From: Intestinibacillus massiliensis
GTDB taxonomy: Bacteria; Bacillota; Clostridia; Oscillospirales; Butyricicoccaceae
Reading direction: 5' to 3'
Length of the DNA stretch: 64,000 nucleotides
Assembly: GCA_029267335.1 (NCBI GenBank)
Contig: JAJUJC010000006.1
Location: forward strand, 150,262-214,261
The position numbers were made by a program, and so were the translations under genes. Below, piece after piece: positions 37,930 to 46,404 of the stretch; position 1 is the stretch's first letter, and each line of letters starts with the position of its first letter. The notes beneath the pieces are model-generated. The model was not told where the DNA came from and made no database searches. It saw nothing but the letters and a program-made list of their open reading frames with translations.

Positions 37930-38940
37930 TCAGTCTTCCAGTCGGTTCCAGCTCTTCGGGATGAAAAGCTGCTTGTATTTTGCGATCGAGTACCGATCGG
38001 TCATGCATGCGATATAGTCGCACACAACACGCGCCTTGGAGTCGCGATCCATGAGCTTACGATAGTCATCGGGCAGTTTCTCGGGTCGCTCGTAAAAGTA
38101 CGCGTACATTGCTTTCAGCATGTCCATCGCGCGCCGTTCCTCGGTCTGCGCGGCGGTACCCCGATAAATATGTTCAAAGTTAAATCTGCGCAGTGCGAGC
38201 ATCGCCTCGTGCACGTCGTCGTGCATACCGATCTCGCCGGTCTCTTCGCCATAAGCGATCATGTCGATGACCATGGTATCAATGCGCGTGCCGTGAGATG
38301 TACCGAGCCGCTCAAGCAGCGCTGCGGGCAAATCGCTCTGGCGGATCAGCCCTGCGCGGCACGCGTCGTCGATGTCGTGGTTGATGTAAGCGATGCGGTC
38401 GGCATAATGGATGATGCGTCCCTCGCGGGTCGCAGCGCGGCGCGAACCGGTGTGGCACACGATGCCGTCGCGTACCTCCCAGGTCAGGTTGAGCCCCGTG
38501 CCGTCGCCCTCGATGCGCTCGACCACGCGCAGGCTCTGTTCGTTATGCCGGAAGCCCTCCTCGCACACCTCGTTGAGTGCGCTCTCGCCCGCGTGACCGA
38601 ACGGCGTATGTCCCAGATCGTGTCCGAGTGCAATCGCTTCGGTCAGGTCTTCGTTCAGATCGAGCGCGCGCGCGATCGTGCGTGCGATCTGCGCGACCTC
38701 GAGCGTGTGCGTCAGCCGCGCGCGGTAATGGTCGCCCTCGGGCGAAATGAACACCTGGGTCTTGTTGCTCAGCCGCCGGAACGCCTTGGAGTGGATGATG
38801 CGGTCGCGGTCGCGCTGATAGCAGGTGCGCATCGGACACGGCGTAATCTCCCGTTCCCGTCCCCGTGTGTCGACCGCGTGCGCCGCCAGCGGGCTGAGCT
38901 GCGCCTGTTCTCTGCGTTCCAGTTTCTCGCGTACTGTCAT
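37930..38940 (-). CDS. dgt: Deoxyguanosinetriphosphate triphosphohydrolase-like protein (HD domain)
   Basis: The 336-residue protein contains the HD-domain metal ligands in RLTHTLEVAQIA near 78 and GHDLGHTPFGHAGE near 108. The type 2 dNTPase family converts dGTP (or dNTPs) to nucleoside and triphosphate. It is first in the dgt-dnaG-rpoD order conserved in clostridia, here linking dNTP control to replication and transcription genes. GGGAGG lies 5 bases before the ATG. Confidence 0.92.
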   Translation of the reverse strand: MTVREKLERREQAQLSPLAAHAVDTRGREREITPCPMRTCYQRDRDRIIHSKAFRRLSNKTQVFISPEGDHYRARLTHTLEVAQIARTIARALDLNEDLTEAIALGHDLGHTPFGHAGESALNEVCEEGFRHNEQSLRVVERIEGDGTGLNLTWEVRDGIVCHTGSRRAATREGRIIHYADRIAYINHDIDDACRAGLIRQSDLPAALLERLGTSHGTRIDTMVIDMIAYGEETGEIGMHDDVHEAMLALRRFNFEHIYRGTAAQTEERRAMDMLKAMYAYFYERPEKLPDDYRKLMDRDSKARVVCDYIACMTDRYSIAKYKQLFIPKSWNRLED

Positions 38941-39162
38941 AAATGCCTCCCCATACCCATCGCGGGTGAGATTCCCTACAAATAGATAATACGCAATACC
39001 AACGTGTTTTCCCTCTTTTTTGTCACAAATTTTTTTAGTTTTTTAAATTTTTTTTAATCTATCCGCATTTTTTCGTCACATTGCATCGTTTTAGTTTGTA
39101 TGGGTGTATCGCTTTATACAAATCGCCCGATAGCAAAGCGGACAGCACCTGCTGCCCGCTCG
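38941..39162. other. AT-rich intergenic region upstream of dgt
   Basis: Contains homopolymer-rich sequence at 39020-39060 (long T runs on the plus strand, A runs on the dgt strand), a possible UP element or nucleoid-protein site upstream of the macro-operon. A GC hairpin (GCGGACAGC / GCTGCCCGC, 39138-39159) next to the yigZ stop may end that transcript; its U-tract is weak. Confidence 0.4.
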
Positions 39163-39801
39163 TTATGCTTCGCGGCGACCCATGAATTTTGTCTCGATGG
39201 CCTCGGCGTAAACGCGTCCCGCGGTCGCGTCCGCGAGGGCGCGGTTCAAGGCATCCTCTCCGCCCGCCGGCAGCGAGCAGGTCAGCGTGACATCTGCACC
39301 GTAATCGGTCTCGTCGATGGCACAGTCAAAATCGGGCAGCACGCGCTGCACGATCTCGAACAGATTGTACGGGCACGCGATGAGCACGGCGCTGAACAGG
39401 CTCATGCGCATTACACCCGCCGCCGCAACCGCGAGCTGCGCGCCCTGTGTGTAAGCGCGCACCAGCCCGCCCGTGCCGAGCAGGATGCCGCCGAAATACC
39501 GCGTCACGACGCAGCACACGTTGGTCAGCCCGCGATGGCGCAGCACCTCGAGGATGGGCTGTCCCGCCGTGCCCTGCGGCTCGCCGTCGTCCGAATAACG
39601 CATCAGATTGCCCTCGCGCACGAGATACGCCCAACAGTTGTGCGTCGCATCCCAGTGCGCATCGCGCATTTCCTTGATTTTGGCGGTCGCTTCCTCCGCG
39701 CTCTCGACGCGCCACAGCCGTGCGATAAATTTGGAGTGTTTTTCCTCGAAACGATCCTCGCCATACGCCTCAAAGGGCACAAAGTAGTCTTTTTCTTCCA
39801 C
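39163..39801 (-). CDS. YigZ/IMPACT family protein
   Basis: The 212-residue protein has the UPF0029/IMPACT signature block DDGEPQGTAGQPILEVL near 70 and VTRYFGGILLGTGGLVRAY near 98, followed by a C-terminal ferredoxin-like domain (DUF1949). Homologues are linked to translation or ribosome stress regulation, but the biochemical role is not established. GTG start at 39801 with an upstream GGAGAGG. It follows hflX by 23 bases on the same strand, so the two are likely cotranscribed. Confidence 0.88.
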   Translation of the reverse strand: MEEKDYFVPFEAYGEDRFEEKHSKFIARLWRVESAEEATAKIKEMRDAHWDATHNCWAYLVREGNLMRYSDDGEPQGTAGQPILEVLRHRGLTNVCCVVTRYFGGILLGTGGLVRAYTQGAQLAVAAAGVMRMSLFSAVLIACPYNLFEIVQRVLPDFDCAIDETDYGADVTLTCSLPAGGEDALNRALADATAGRVYAEAIETKFMGRREA

Positions 39802-39824
39802 GCTGTCACCCTCTCCGGATCGGT

Positions 39825-41099
39825 TTAGTCCTCCTGCACGCGGTACGCGGCAAGTCTGCCGTAAGTCTTGTTATCCACGACCGCGTCGACGAGTGTGCCG
39901 TGCTCCGCGTACTCAATGCCGTCAACCTGCGCCTCGCGGTGCAGCGTGTCGAGCAGCGCGCCCTCGGCATAGGGGATAAGCAGACGCACGCGGTGCTTGC
40001 CGCGTCCGAGCGTGCGCTCGATCATCATGAGCAGATCGTCCATGCCCTCGCCTGTCTTTGCGGAGATCTTGATGCCCTCGCCGGGTCGGACGAACGGCAG
40101 CACATCGGGGTCACACTTGTCCGCCTTGTTATACACCATCACGCGCGGAATATCCTGCGCGCCAAGCTGCCGGATGACCGATTCCACGGTCTCCGCCTGC
40201 TCGTGCCACTCAGCGTCGGATACGTCGACGACATGCAGCAGCAGATCGGCATAGGAAAGCTCTTCGAGCGTCGCCTTGAAGGCGGACACCAGATGATGCG
40301 GCAGTTTGCGGATAAATCCGACCGTGTCGGACAGCAGCACCTCCTGCGTGTCGGAAATGCGCATTTTGCGCGTCGTCGGATCAAGGGTGTCGAACAGGCG
40401 GTCATTCGCCTCGATACCCGCGCCCGTCAGCGTGTTGAGCAGCGTCGATTTGCCCGCGTTCGTGTAGCCCACGATTGCGACGAGCGGCAGCTCGGTCTTT
40501 TTGCGCTGTCGACGCTGCACGGCGCGCACCTGCCGCACCTGCTCGAGGTCGGCTTTCAGCTTGTCAATGCGGCTGCGGATGTGGCGGCGGTCGCTTTCCA
40601 GCTTGGATTCGCCCGGGCCGCGCGTGCCGATGCCGCCGCCCAGACGGCTCATCGACTTGCCCAGCCCCGCAAGGCGCGGCAGGATATACTGATACTGTGC
40701 CAGTTCGACCTGCAATTTGCCCTCGCCCGTGCGTGCGCGCTGTGCAAAAATATCCAGAATGAGTGCCGCGCGGTCGAGCACGGGACGTCCCATCAGTTCC
40801 TCAAGCACGCGCAGCTGCGAGGGTGACAGCTCGTTGTCGAATACCACGAGCGTCGCGTCGTGCGCCTCGGCCAGTGCGCGGATCTCCTCGACCTTGCCCT
40901 CACCGATCAGCGTGCGCGCATCGGGTGCGGGACGGTTTTGCAGCGCCTTGCCGACGCAAACGCCGCCTGCAGTCTCGAGCAGCGCCTCAAGTTCGTCCAG
41001 GGTACGCTCGTTTGCGTCCTCTTCCGCGCGAAAACTATGGCACGACAGCCCGACGAGCACCGCACGCTCGGGCTTATTTTGTTGTGTTGTATATTCCAT
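39825..41099 (-). CDS. hflX: GTPase HflX
   Basis: The 424-residue protein has the HflX N-domain with the glycine-rich linker SRLGGGIGTRGPGESKLE near 150-168, then a G domain with P-loop GYTNAGKST near 207, DTVGFIRKLP near 255 and YNKADKCD near 322, and a short C-terminal domain. HflX binds 50S subunits and splits or recycles stalled ribosomes. The N-domain also has reported ATPase activity in E. coli. Divergent from the Y-family polymerase gene. Confidence 0.95.
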   Translation of the reverse strand: MEYTTQQNKPERAVLVGLSCHSFRAEEDANERTLDELEALLETAGGVCVGKALQNRPAPDARTLIGEGKVEEIRALAEAHDATLVVFDNELSPSQLRVLEELMGRPVLDRAALILDIFAQRARTGEGKLQVELAQYQYILPRLAGLGKSMSRLGGGIGTRGPGESKLESDRRHIRSRIDKLKADLEQVRQVRAVQRRQRKKTELPLVAIVGYTNAGKSTLLNTLTGAGIEANDRLFDTLDPTTRKMRISDTQEVLLSDTVGFIRKLPHHLVSAFKATLEELSYADLLLHVVDVSDAEWHEQAETVESVIRQLGAQDIPRVMVYNKADKCDPDVLPFVRPGEGIKISAKTGEGMDDLLMMIERTLGRGKHRVRLLIPYAEGALLDTLHREAQVDGIEYAEHGTLVDAVVDNKTYGRLAAYRVQED

Positions 41100-41146
41100 T
41101 CCATCCCCACCTCTCGGCGTATCTATAAACAGCGATAGTTATAATA

Positions 41147-41176
41147 AGTATACCACATTTGTGCCGTGCTATCCAA
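41147..41176 (-). promoter_or_regulatory. Promoter of hflX-yigZ
   Basis: Minus-strand TTGGAT (41171-41176), 18 bases, TATACT (41147-41152). Confidence 0.5.
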
Positions 41177-41213
41177 CCGTCAAAACACCGGAAAATTTGG
41201 TCATTCTATCCTG

Positions 41214-41242
41214 TTTACAAAGCGTCATGGCTATGCTATACT
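41214..41242 (+). promoter_or_regulatory. Promoter of the Y-family polymerase gene
   Basis: TTTACA (41214-41219), 17 bases, TATACT (41237-41242) with an extended TGC. No LexA-type palindrome is evident beside it. Confidence 0.7.
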
Positions 41243-41283
41243 AAATACGAACAAAAGTTCTTTTCATGAAGGAGGTTGTTTGC

Positions 41284-42540
41284 ATGTGCGCCAAGCGCGT
41301 GATTTTGCATGTCGATGTCAACAGCGCGTTTTTATCATGGGAGGCGCTCGACCTGCTCGAGCACGGCGCGACGCTCGACCTGCGCACGGTGCCCTCGGTC
41401 GTCGGCGGCGACGAGACCAGCCGGCGCGGCATCGTTCTCGCAAAATCCACCCCGGCCAAGGCATACGACATCCAAACCGGCGAAACGCTGTTTTCCGCGC
41501 GGCGCAAATGTCCCGACCTACTCGTCGTGCCCTCGCATTATCCGCTGTATGCCAAGCAGTCCAACCGGCTGTATACGCTGCTGTGCGAATATTCTCCGGT
41601 CATTCAGCGGTACTCCATCGACGAGTGCTTTCTCGACTTCACCGGCATGGAATATGTACACGGGGACGCGGTCGCGTGTGCGGAGGAGATTCGCCGCCGC
41701 TGCGAAACCGAGCTGGGCTTCACGGTCAACGTCGGTGTGGGGCCGAACAAGGTGCTCGCCAAAATGGCGGGCGAGCTGCGCAAGCCCAATTTCGTGAACA
41801 CGCTCTTCCCGCACGAGCTTGCGGATAAGCTGTGGCCGCTGCCTGTGCGCGAGCTGTTCATGGTCGGACGGCAGACCGAGCGTGCGCTTGCGCGGCGCGG
41901 TGTGCACACGATCGGGGAGCTTGCCCACATGGACCCCAAGGCGGTGCGCTACGACCTCAAAAGTCACGGCATGCTCGTGTGGGGCTATGCAAACGGCATG
42001 GACCCGTCGCCGGTCGTGCCGAACGACTCCGTCGGCCCCAAAAGCTACTCCAACGCCGCCACCCTGCCCGCAGATGCGTGCACCGCCGCTGACGCACACG
42101 CCGCGCTGCGCCCGCTTTGCGAAAGCGTGACCGAGCGTATGCGCCGCGATGGTTGGGCGACCAAGCTGCTCGGCGTGCAGATCAAATATGCGGATTTTTC
42201 GGTCGTGCAGCACCAGCGCGCGCTGCGCGATGCGATTTGCGACAGCCGCACGGTATTTGAGCACATTTGCGCCCTGTTCGATGAGCTGTGGGACGGCAGA
42301 CCGGTGCGGCTGCTCGGTGCGCGGCTCGGGGAACTGTGCCAGCCGGACTGCGAGCAGCTCACACTGGAGGACAGCTGCAAGCAGATTTCGCGCGCCGCGC
42401 TCGACCGCGTGGCGGACTGCATCCGCGCGAAATACGGACGCACGAGTCTGATGCCCGCGACCATGCTGCGGCAGGATTTTTCCCATCTCGACCGCTACGC
42501 CGCAAACAGCGAAAAGCCCAAGACAAACAGTCCGTTTTAG
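41284..42540 (+). CDS. dinB: DNA polymerase IV / Y-family translesion polymerase
   Basis: The protein has 418 residues. Catalytic carboxylates are visible in ILHVDVNSAF near 8-17 and in YSIDECFLDF near 117. A little-finger domain occupies about 240-350. It copies damaged templates with low fidelity. The C-terminus lacks an obvious beta-clamp motif of the QLxLF type. The ATG at 41284 sits 7 bases after AAGGAGG; an in-frame ATG at 41266 precedes the RBS and is rejected. Own promoter and terminator. Confidence 0.92.
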   Translation: MCAKRVILHVDVNSAFLSWEALDLLEHGATLDLRTVPSVVGGDETSRRGIVLAKSTPAKAYDIQTGETLFSARRKCPDLLVVPSHYPLYAKQSNRLYTLLCEYSPVIQRYSIDECFLDFTGMEYVHGDAVACAEEIRRRCETELGFTVNVGVGPNKVLAKMAGELRKPNFVNTLFPHELADKLWPLPVRELFMVGRQTERALARRGVHTIGELAHMDPKAVRYDLKSHGMLVWGYANGMDPSPVVPNDSVGPKSYSNAATLPADACTAADAHAALRPLCESVTERMRRDGWATKLLGVQIKYADFSVVQHQRALRDAICDSRTVFEHICALFDELWDGRPVRLLGARLGELCQPDCEQLTLEDSCKQISRAALDRVADCIRAKYGRTSLMPATMLRQDFSHLDRYAANSEKPKTNSPF

Positions 42541-42543
42541 TAC

Positions 42544-42570
42544 AAAAAAGGGAGCATATGCTCCCTTTTT
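42544..42570. terminator. Terminator between dinB and nrdJ
   Basis: Palindrome of AAAAAGGGAGCAT and its complement with almost no loop, flanked by A and T runs; suits both convergent genes. Confidence 0.85.
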
Positions 42571-42582
42571 GCTATTTGCGGT

Positions 42583-44853
42583 TTAATTGCACTTGGAATA
42601 GCCGCACGAACGGCAGATGACACAGCCACCCTCGTGCTCCATTTTTGCGCCGCACTCCGGACAGTGCTTGGCGTGCAGCGCCGCGGCAGGCTCATATTCG
42701 CCGCCGGTCGGTACGACGGGTGCAGGCGGCAGCTTGGTTTTCTGGCTCTCGATGAGGTCCGCGGTCTTTTTGATGACACGCGCGATGGCATCCGGACACG
42801 AGGTGCACTTGAGTCCCGCGTGGCGAATGGTCGACGGGCAGCGGATACCGCGCAGCTGCTCGAGAATTTCGTCCATGCTGATGCCCGAGCGCAGCGCAAT
42901 CGACGCGAGGCGCGCGGTCGCTTCCGACTGGGAGGCGCAGCCGCCCGCCTTACCGGTCGAAGTGAATACCTCGCAGATGCCATTTTCATCGTAATTGACG
43001 GTAACATACAGGTTGCCGCAGCCGATCTTCATGCGTTCGGTGATCCCGTAGGTGACCTCCGGACGCGGACGGGGCTTAATCTGGCACGCGCCGAACGCTT
43101 CCATATCCGCCGCACAGGTCGGACAGGACGCCGCCTCCGCCTTGCGAACGTCCCCAATGTTGAGTACCTGTCCGTCGCGGCTGCCGTCGCGGTAGATGGT
43201 CACGCCCTTGCAGCCCAGCTCATAGGCGAGCATGTACACTTCCTCGACATCCTCGACACGCGCGTCATTTTTGAAGTTGACGGTCTTAGACACCGCGTTG
43301 TCGGTATATTTCTGGAATGCCGCCTGCATCTTGACATGATACAGCGGACTGACGTCGTGCGAGCACACGAACACGCGGCGAATGTCCTCCGGAATCTCGT
43401 CGATATGCGCGAGCGTGCCCGCCTTGGCGATCTTGCGCAGCAGAGCGTCGCTGTACAGTCCGCGCTCCTCAAGCACACGGCGCAGGATGGGGTTGACCTC
43501 AAGCAGCTCCGTACCGTCCATGATGTTGCGCACAAAGACGTATGCGAACACCGGCTCCACGCCCGACGAGCAGCCTGCGATGATGGACAGCGTGCCAGTC
43601 GGCGCGATGGTCGTAATCGTCGCATTGCGCAGCGGCTCACCGCCCGCAAAAATGCTCTCCGCAAACAGCGGGAACGTGCCGCGCGTCTTGGCGAGCTGTA
43701 CAGATGCTTCTCGCCCACACTCAGTAATGAACTTCATGACCTTGCCCGCGAGCGCGACCGCTTCCTCGCTGTTGTACGGCACACCGAGCAGCGCGAGCGC
43801 ATCCGCCCAACCCATGACACCCAGACCGATTTTGCGGGTCTGCTTGGTCGTAAAGTCGATCTTTTCGAGCGGGTACTTGTTGACGTCGATGACGTTATCG
43901 AGGAAATGCACCGCACGCGCGACCGTATGTGCGATCTTGTCAAAGTCAAAGACATACCCACCGTCCTCGCGGCTCAGCATATTGATGAGGTTGATCGAGC
44001 CGAGGTTGCACGATTCGTACGGGAGCAGCGGCTGCTCACCGCAGGGGTTTGTGCTCTCGATCTCGCCCTGTGCAGGTACGACATTGTCGCGGTTGAGCCG
44101 GTCGAGGAAGATGATGCCCGGCTCGCCGTTGTGCCATGCGCTTTCCACGATCTTGCTGAACACCTCGCGCGCGTCCAGTTCCCCGACTGCGTCCTTGGAG
44201 CGCGGGTCGATCAGCTTATACGCACTGCCCTCCTGCACCGCCTGCATGAACTCCTCGGTGATGCCGACCGAAATGTTGAAATTCGTGATGTCGGCATTGT
44301 CCTTTTTACAGTCGATGAACTTGAGAATATCCGGATGGTCGATGCGCAGGATGCCCATGTTCGCGCCGCGGCGTGTGCCGCCCTGCTTGACCGCTTCGGT
44401 CGCCATGTTGAACACGCGCATAAAGCTGACCGGACCGCTCGCAACGCCGCCGGTCGTCTTGACCGTTGCGCCCGAGGGACGCAGGCGCGAGAACGAAAAG
44501 CCTGTGCCGCCGCCCGATTTGTGGATGAGCGCCGCCTGCTTGACCGCCTCGAAGATCTCCTCCATCGAGTCCCCGACCGGCAGCACAAAGCACGCGGAAA
44601 GCTGCCCTAGCTCGCGTCCCGCGTTCATCAGCGTGGGCGAGTTCGGCAGGAAGTCCAGCGCGGTCATCATATCGTAAAATTCATCCGCAAGCGCGGCAAC
44701 GTCCGCTTTTGCATCATAGTGCAGGTCTGCGGCGGCGATCGCCTGTGCAACGCGCGCAAAAAGCTGCTCGACGGTCTCGATGTTGTTGCCGTCCTCGTCT
44801 TTCATCAGATAACGGCGCTCGAGCACCGTCATTGCGTTCTGTCCGATTTGCAT
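42583..44853 (-). CDS. nrdJ: Adenosylcobalamin-dependent ribonucleotide reductase (class II)
   Basis: The 756-residue protein shows the class II active-site block STNPCGEQPLLPYESCNLGS near 262, an IHKSGGGTGFSFSRLRP segment near 110, and FAYVFVRNIMDG near 430. The C-terminus carries a redox/zinc tail HCPECGAKMEHEGGC followed by CRSCGYSKC. No N-terminal ATP-cone is present, so the usual dATP switch is probably absent. It makes dNTPs in the presence or absence of oxygen but needs B12. No cobalamin riboswitch is seen in the short leader. Confidence 0.95.
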   Translation of the reverse strand: MQIGQNAMTVLERRYLMKDEDGNNIETVEQLFARVAQAIAAADLHYDAKADVAALADEFYDMMTALDFLPNSPTLMNAGRELGQLSACFVLPVGDSMEEIFEAVKQAALIHKSGGGTGFSFSRLRPSGATVKTTGGVASGPVSFMRVFNMATEAVKQGGTRRGANMGILRIDHPDILKFIDCKKDNADITNFNISVGITEEFMQAVQEGSAYKLIDPRSKDAVGELDAREVFSKIVESAWHNGEPGIIFLDRLNRDNVVPAQGEIESTNPCGEQPLLPYESCNLGSINLINMLSREDGGYVFDFDKIAHTVARAVHFLDNVIDVNKYPLEKIDFTTKQTRKIGLGVMGWADALALLGVPYNSEEAVALAGKVMKFITECGREASVQLAKTRGTFPLFAESIFAGGEPLRNATITTIAPTGTLSIIAGCSSGVEPVFAYVFVRNIMDGTELLEVNPILRRVLEERGLYSDALLRKIAKAGTLAHIDEIPEDIRRVFVCSHDVSPLYHVKMQAAFQKYTDNAVSKTVNFKNDARVEDVEEVYMLAYELGCKGVTIYRDGSRDGQVLNIGDVRKAEAASCPTCAADMEAFGACQIKPRPRPEVTYGITERMKIGCGNLYVTVNYDENGICEVFTSTGKAGGCASQSEATARLASIALRSGISMDEILEQLRGIRCPSTIRHAGLKCTSCPDAIARVIKKTADLIESQKTKLPPAPVVPTGGEYEPAAALHAKHCPECGAKMEHEGGCVICRSCGYSKCN

Positions 44854-44899
44854 TGGTATCCCCTCTATCTTGGTAGTAGTTAGTTATCTTGCGCTAGAT

Positions 44900-44928
44900 A
44901 TTGTATCACCATCAGACGAGCAATGCAA
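44900..44928 (-). promoter_or_regulatory. Promoter of nrdJ
   Basis: Minus-strand TTGCAT (44923-44928), 17 bases, TACAAT (44900-44905) with an extended TGA just before it. The AATATC sequence around the -10 is loosely NrdR-box-like but not convincing. Confidence 0.6.
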
Positions 44929-44949
44929 GAGCGACTTGCCTATGGACAG

Positions 44950-44982
44950 AAAAAAACCACCGAACTCGCGTTCGGTGGTTTT
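44950..44982 (-). terminator. Terminator of rpmE
   Basis: Arms AAACCACCGAA and TTCGGTGGTTT with a 6-base loop; on the minus strand seven U follow. Confidence 0.93.
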
Positions 44983-44984
44983 GA

Positions 44985-45188
44985 TTACTTGCTGAGATTG
45001 AATCTCTTCTTGAAGCGATCAACACGTCCGCCGGTGTCTACCAGCTTCTGCTTACCGGTAAAGAACGGGTGACACTTAGAGCAAACGTCAACTACGATGT
45101 TCTCCTTCGTGGAGCCGGTCTCGATCACGTTACCGCACGCGCAGCGAATGGTCGTCTGCTTGTAGTTCGGATGGATACCTTCCTTCAT
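44985..45188 (-). CDS. rpmE: 50S ribosomal protein L31 (zinc-binding type)
   Basis: The 67-residue protein keeps the zinc-ribbon cysteines CACG near 16-18 and CSKC near 36-39, so it is the zinc-replete form. Binds the central protuberance of the ribosome and bridges the subunits. GAGGTG lies 7 bases before the ATG. It marks the left core-genome boundary of the accessory island. Confidence 0.97.
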   Translation of the reverse strand: MKEGIHPNYKQTTIRCACGNVIETGSTKENIVVDVCSKCHPFFTGKQKLVDTGGRVDRFKKRFNLSK

Positions 45189-45231
45189 CCTATTTCACCT
45201 CTTTCCGTATCATTCTAACAGTCGTATTGAT

Positions 45232-45260
45232 ATAATAGCATAGCGCGTGACAAAATGCAA
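45232..45260 (-). promoter_or_regulatory. Promoter of rpmE
   Basis: Minus-strand TTGCAT (45255-45260), 17 bases, TATTAT (45232-45237) with an extended TGC. Confidence 0.65.
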
Positions 45261-45329
45261 GTATTTTTTTAATTTTTATATATTCTACGGAGAGGTGGAC
45301 AAAGGGTAAAAGCGAGATTACAATGAATG

Positions 45330-45800
45330 ATAGCAATGGATTGACAGAAAAGTCCTCAAAGCTGATTTTGATCGCGTTAAAAAGAGCTATCGTCTCAGCC
45401 TTGCACGGGTCAATGAACTGCATTCCGACATCAAGTTAATGATAGAAAAGAAAATGACCAACGTGCCCACGAAATTTCTGGATGCCTCTATGGGACTCTT
45501 CACGTTCCGCCGCAACTGGCGGGCGGAGCACGGACACAGCCCCGCCAACCGCCGCGACGCGGAAACGATTCTGGAACAGCTTATAGCGCAAAAGATAACC
45601 CTCACGCGACCGGAATTAGAACAGGTTACGCTGAACATCCCGCGTCCGTCAGGCCGTTGGGCGCAGATACTCAAAGAGAAAACAGAGACGGCGCGAAAGC
45701 TGACGGCTAACAAGTATTTAAGTACAATCCGTAGGACCTCGCCAGCTTCAATGTGCGCGAAATGCTGCTGGATGCCCCGCGAGTCAGACAGGGTGTGTGC
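45330..45800 (+). pseudogene. Decayed accessory gene fragment, unknown family
   Basis: A protein-like frame runs from about 45336 (KADFDRVKKSYRLSLARVN) through FLDASMGLFTFRRNWRAE and NIPRPSGRWAQILKEK, then appears to shift frame near 45740, where the +1 frame continues as DLASFNVREMLLDAPRVRQ. No proper start codon with RBS is present at the beginning. This looks like a gene broken by at least one frameshift and truncated at the 5' end. I do not recognise the family; conjugative-element cargo is a guess. Confidence 0.4.
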
Positions 45801-45817
45801 TGTTCCTTACAAATGTC

Positions 45818-46238
45818 TTACATTTCCACCCCGAACTTGGACATCGTAACCCGCCCAATGCTCTTCCGGTTCTTCATGCAGCCAGGCTCCAAAGTCTCCA
45901 GAACTTCAATCGCGGTCATAAAGTCACAGAAATTATAATCGGGCTCCGCCGCTGAAAAGACAGACAACCTCGCGTCATCAATCGCAGTCAGCGCATTCTT
46001 CAAATCGGCCAGACTGTGCCCGGCAAGCTCCTTGACTGTATCAATGTAGAGGGGATTTTTGACGCCTATTTCCTTTGCCAGCGTAATCATTTTGTCAAAC
46101 GCCATATGTTCACCGCGCTCTTCAAGAAACTCATAGCCGCCGGAGATAAAATGTCCGCGGTTTCCGACCTGTGTGGTTAATGGCTTATCTATTAACTGTA
46201 AATCATAGCAATAATACGCAGCTTGGAATTCTGTCGAC
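45818..46238 (-). pseudogene. 5'-truncated gene remnant, unknown family
   Basis: The minus-strand frame is open for 140 codons between a stop near 46239 and the stop at 45818. Coding-like sequence (GHFISGGYEFLEERGEHM) continues upstream of the first available ATG at 46105, which lacks an RBS, so the protein's true N-terminus is missing. The conserved-looking end reads IDDARLSVFSAAEPDYNF. It faces the fragment at 45330-45800. Both look like leftovers of an inserted element next to rpmE. Confidence 0.45.
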
Positions 46239-46304
46239 TAAGTACCATTATATGAAGTTTGTCCATTTGCAGGATTGCTAGTTGGGTATCAAAGCAAAAA
46301 ACAG

Positions 46305-46359
46305 CAATAAAAAATATAAAAATCCGGTAAGGGACGATTTCAACGAAACCGTCCCTTAC
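46305..46359 (-). terminator. Terminator of the SLH surface protein gene
   Basis: Arms GTAAGGGACG and CGTCCCTTAC with a 13-base loop (46327-46359), followed on the minus strand by a U-rich run down to about 46305. Confidence 0.85.
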
Positions 46360-46404
46360 TGGTGTGCACAAATTAGGTTTTAATCTTTACAACTTGGAAC
46401 TCAT

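Noticed and set aside
42634..44610. A 658-codon open frame on the plus strand opposite nrdJ
   Set aside because: It is an antisense frame kept open by GC-rich codon usage; its translation is rich in Arg/His/Asp without any domain, and nrdJ is clearly the real gene.
44854..44984. Possible cobalamin riboswitch upstream of nrdJ
   Set aside because: The leader is only about 40 bases, far too short, and no B12-box is present.
45190..45423. A 77-codon minus-strand frame upstream of rpmE
   Set aside because: It overlaps the rpmE promoter and ribosome binding site and lacks its own RBS.
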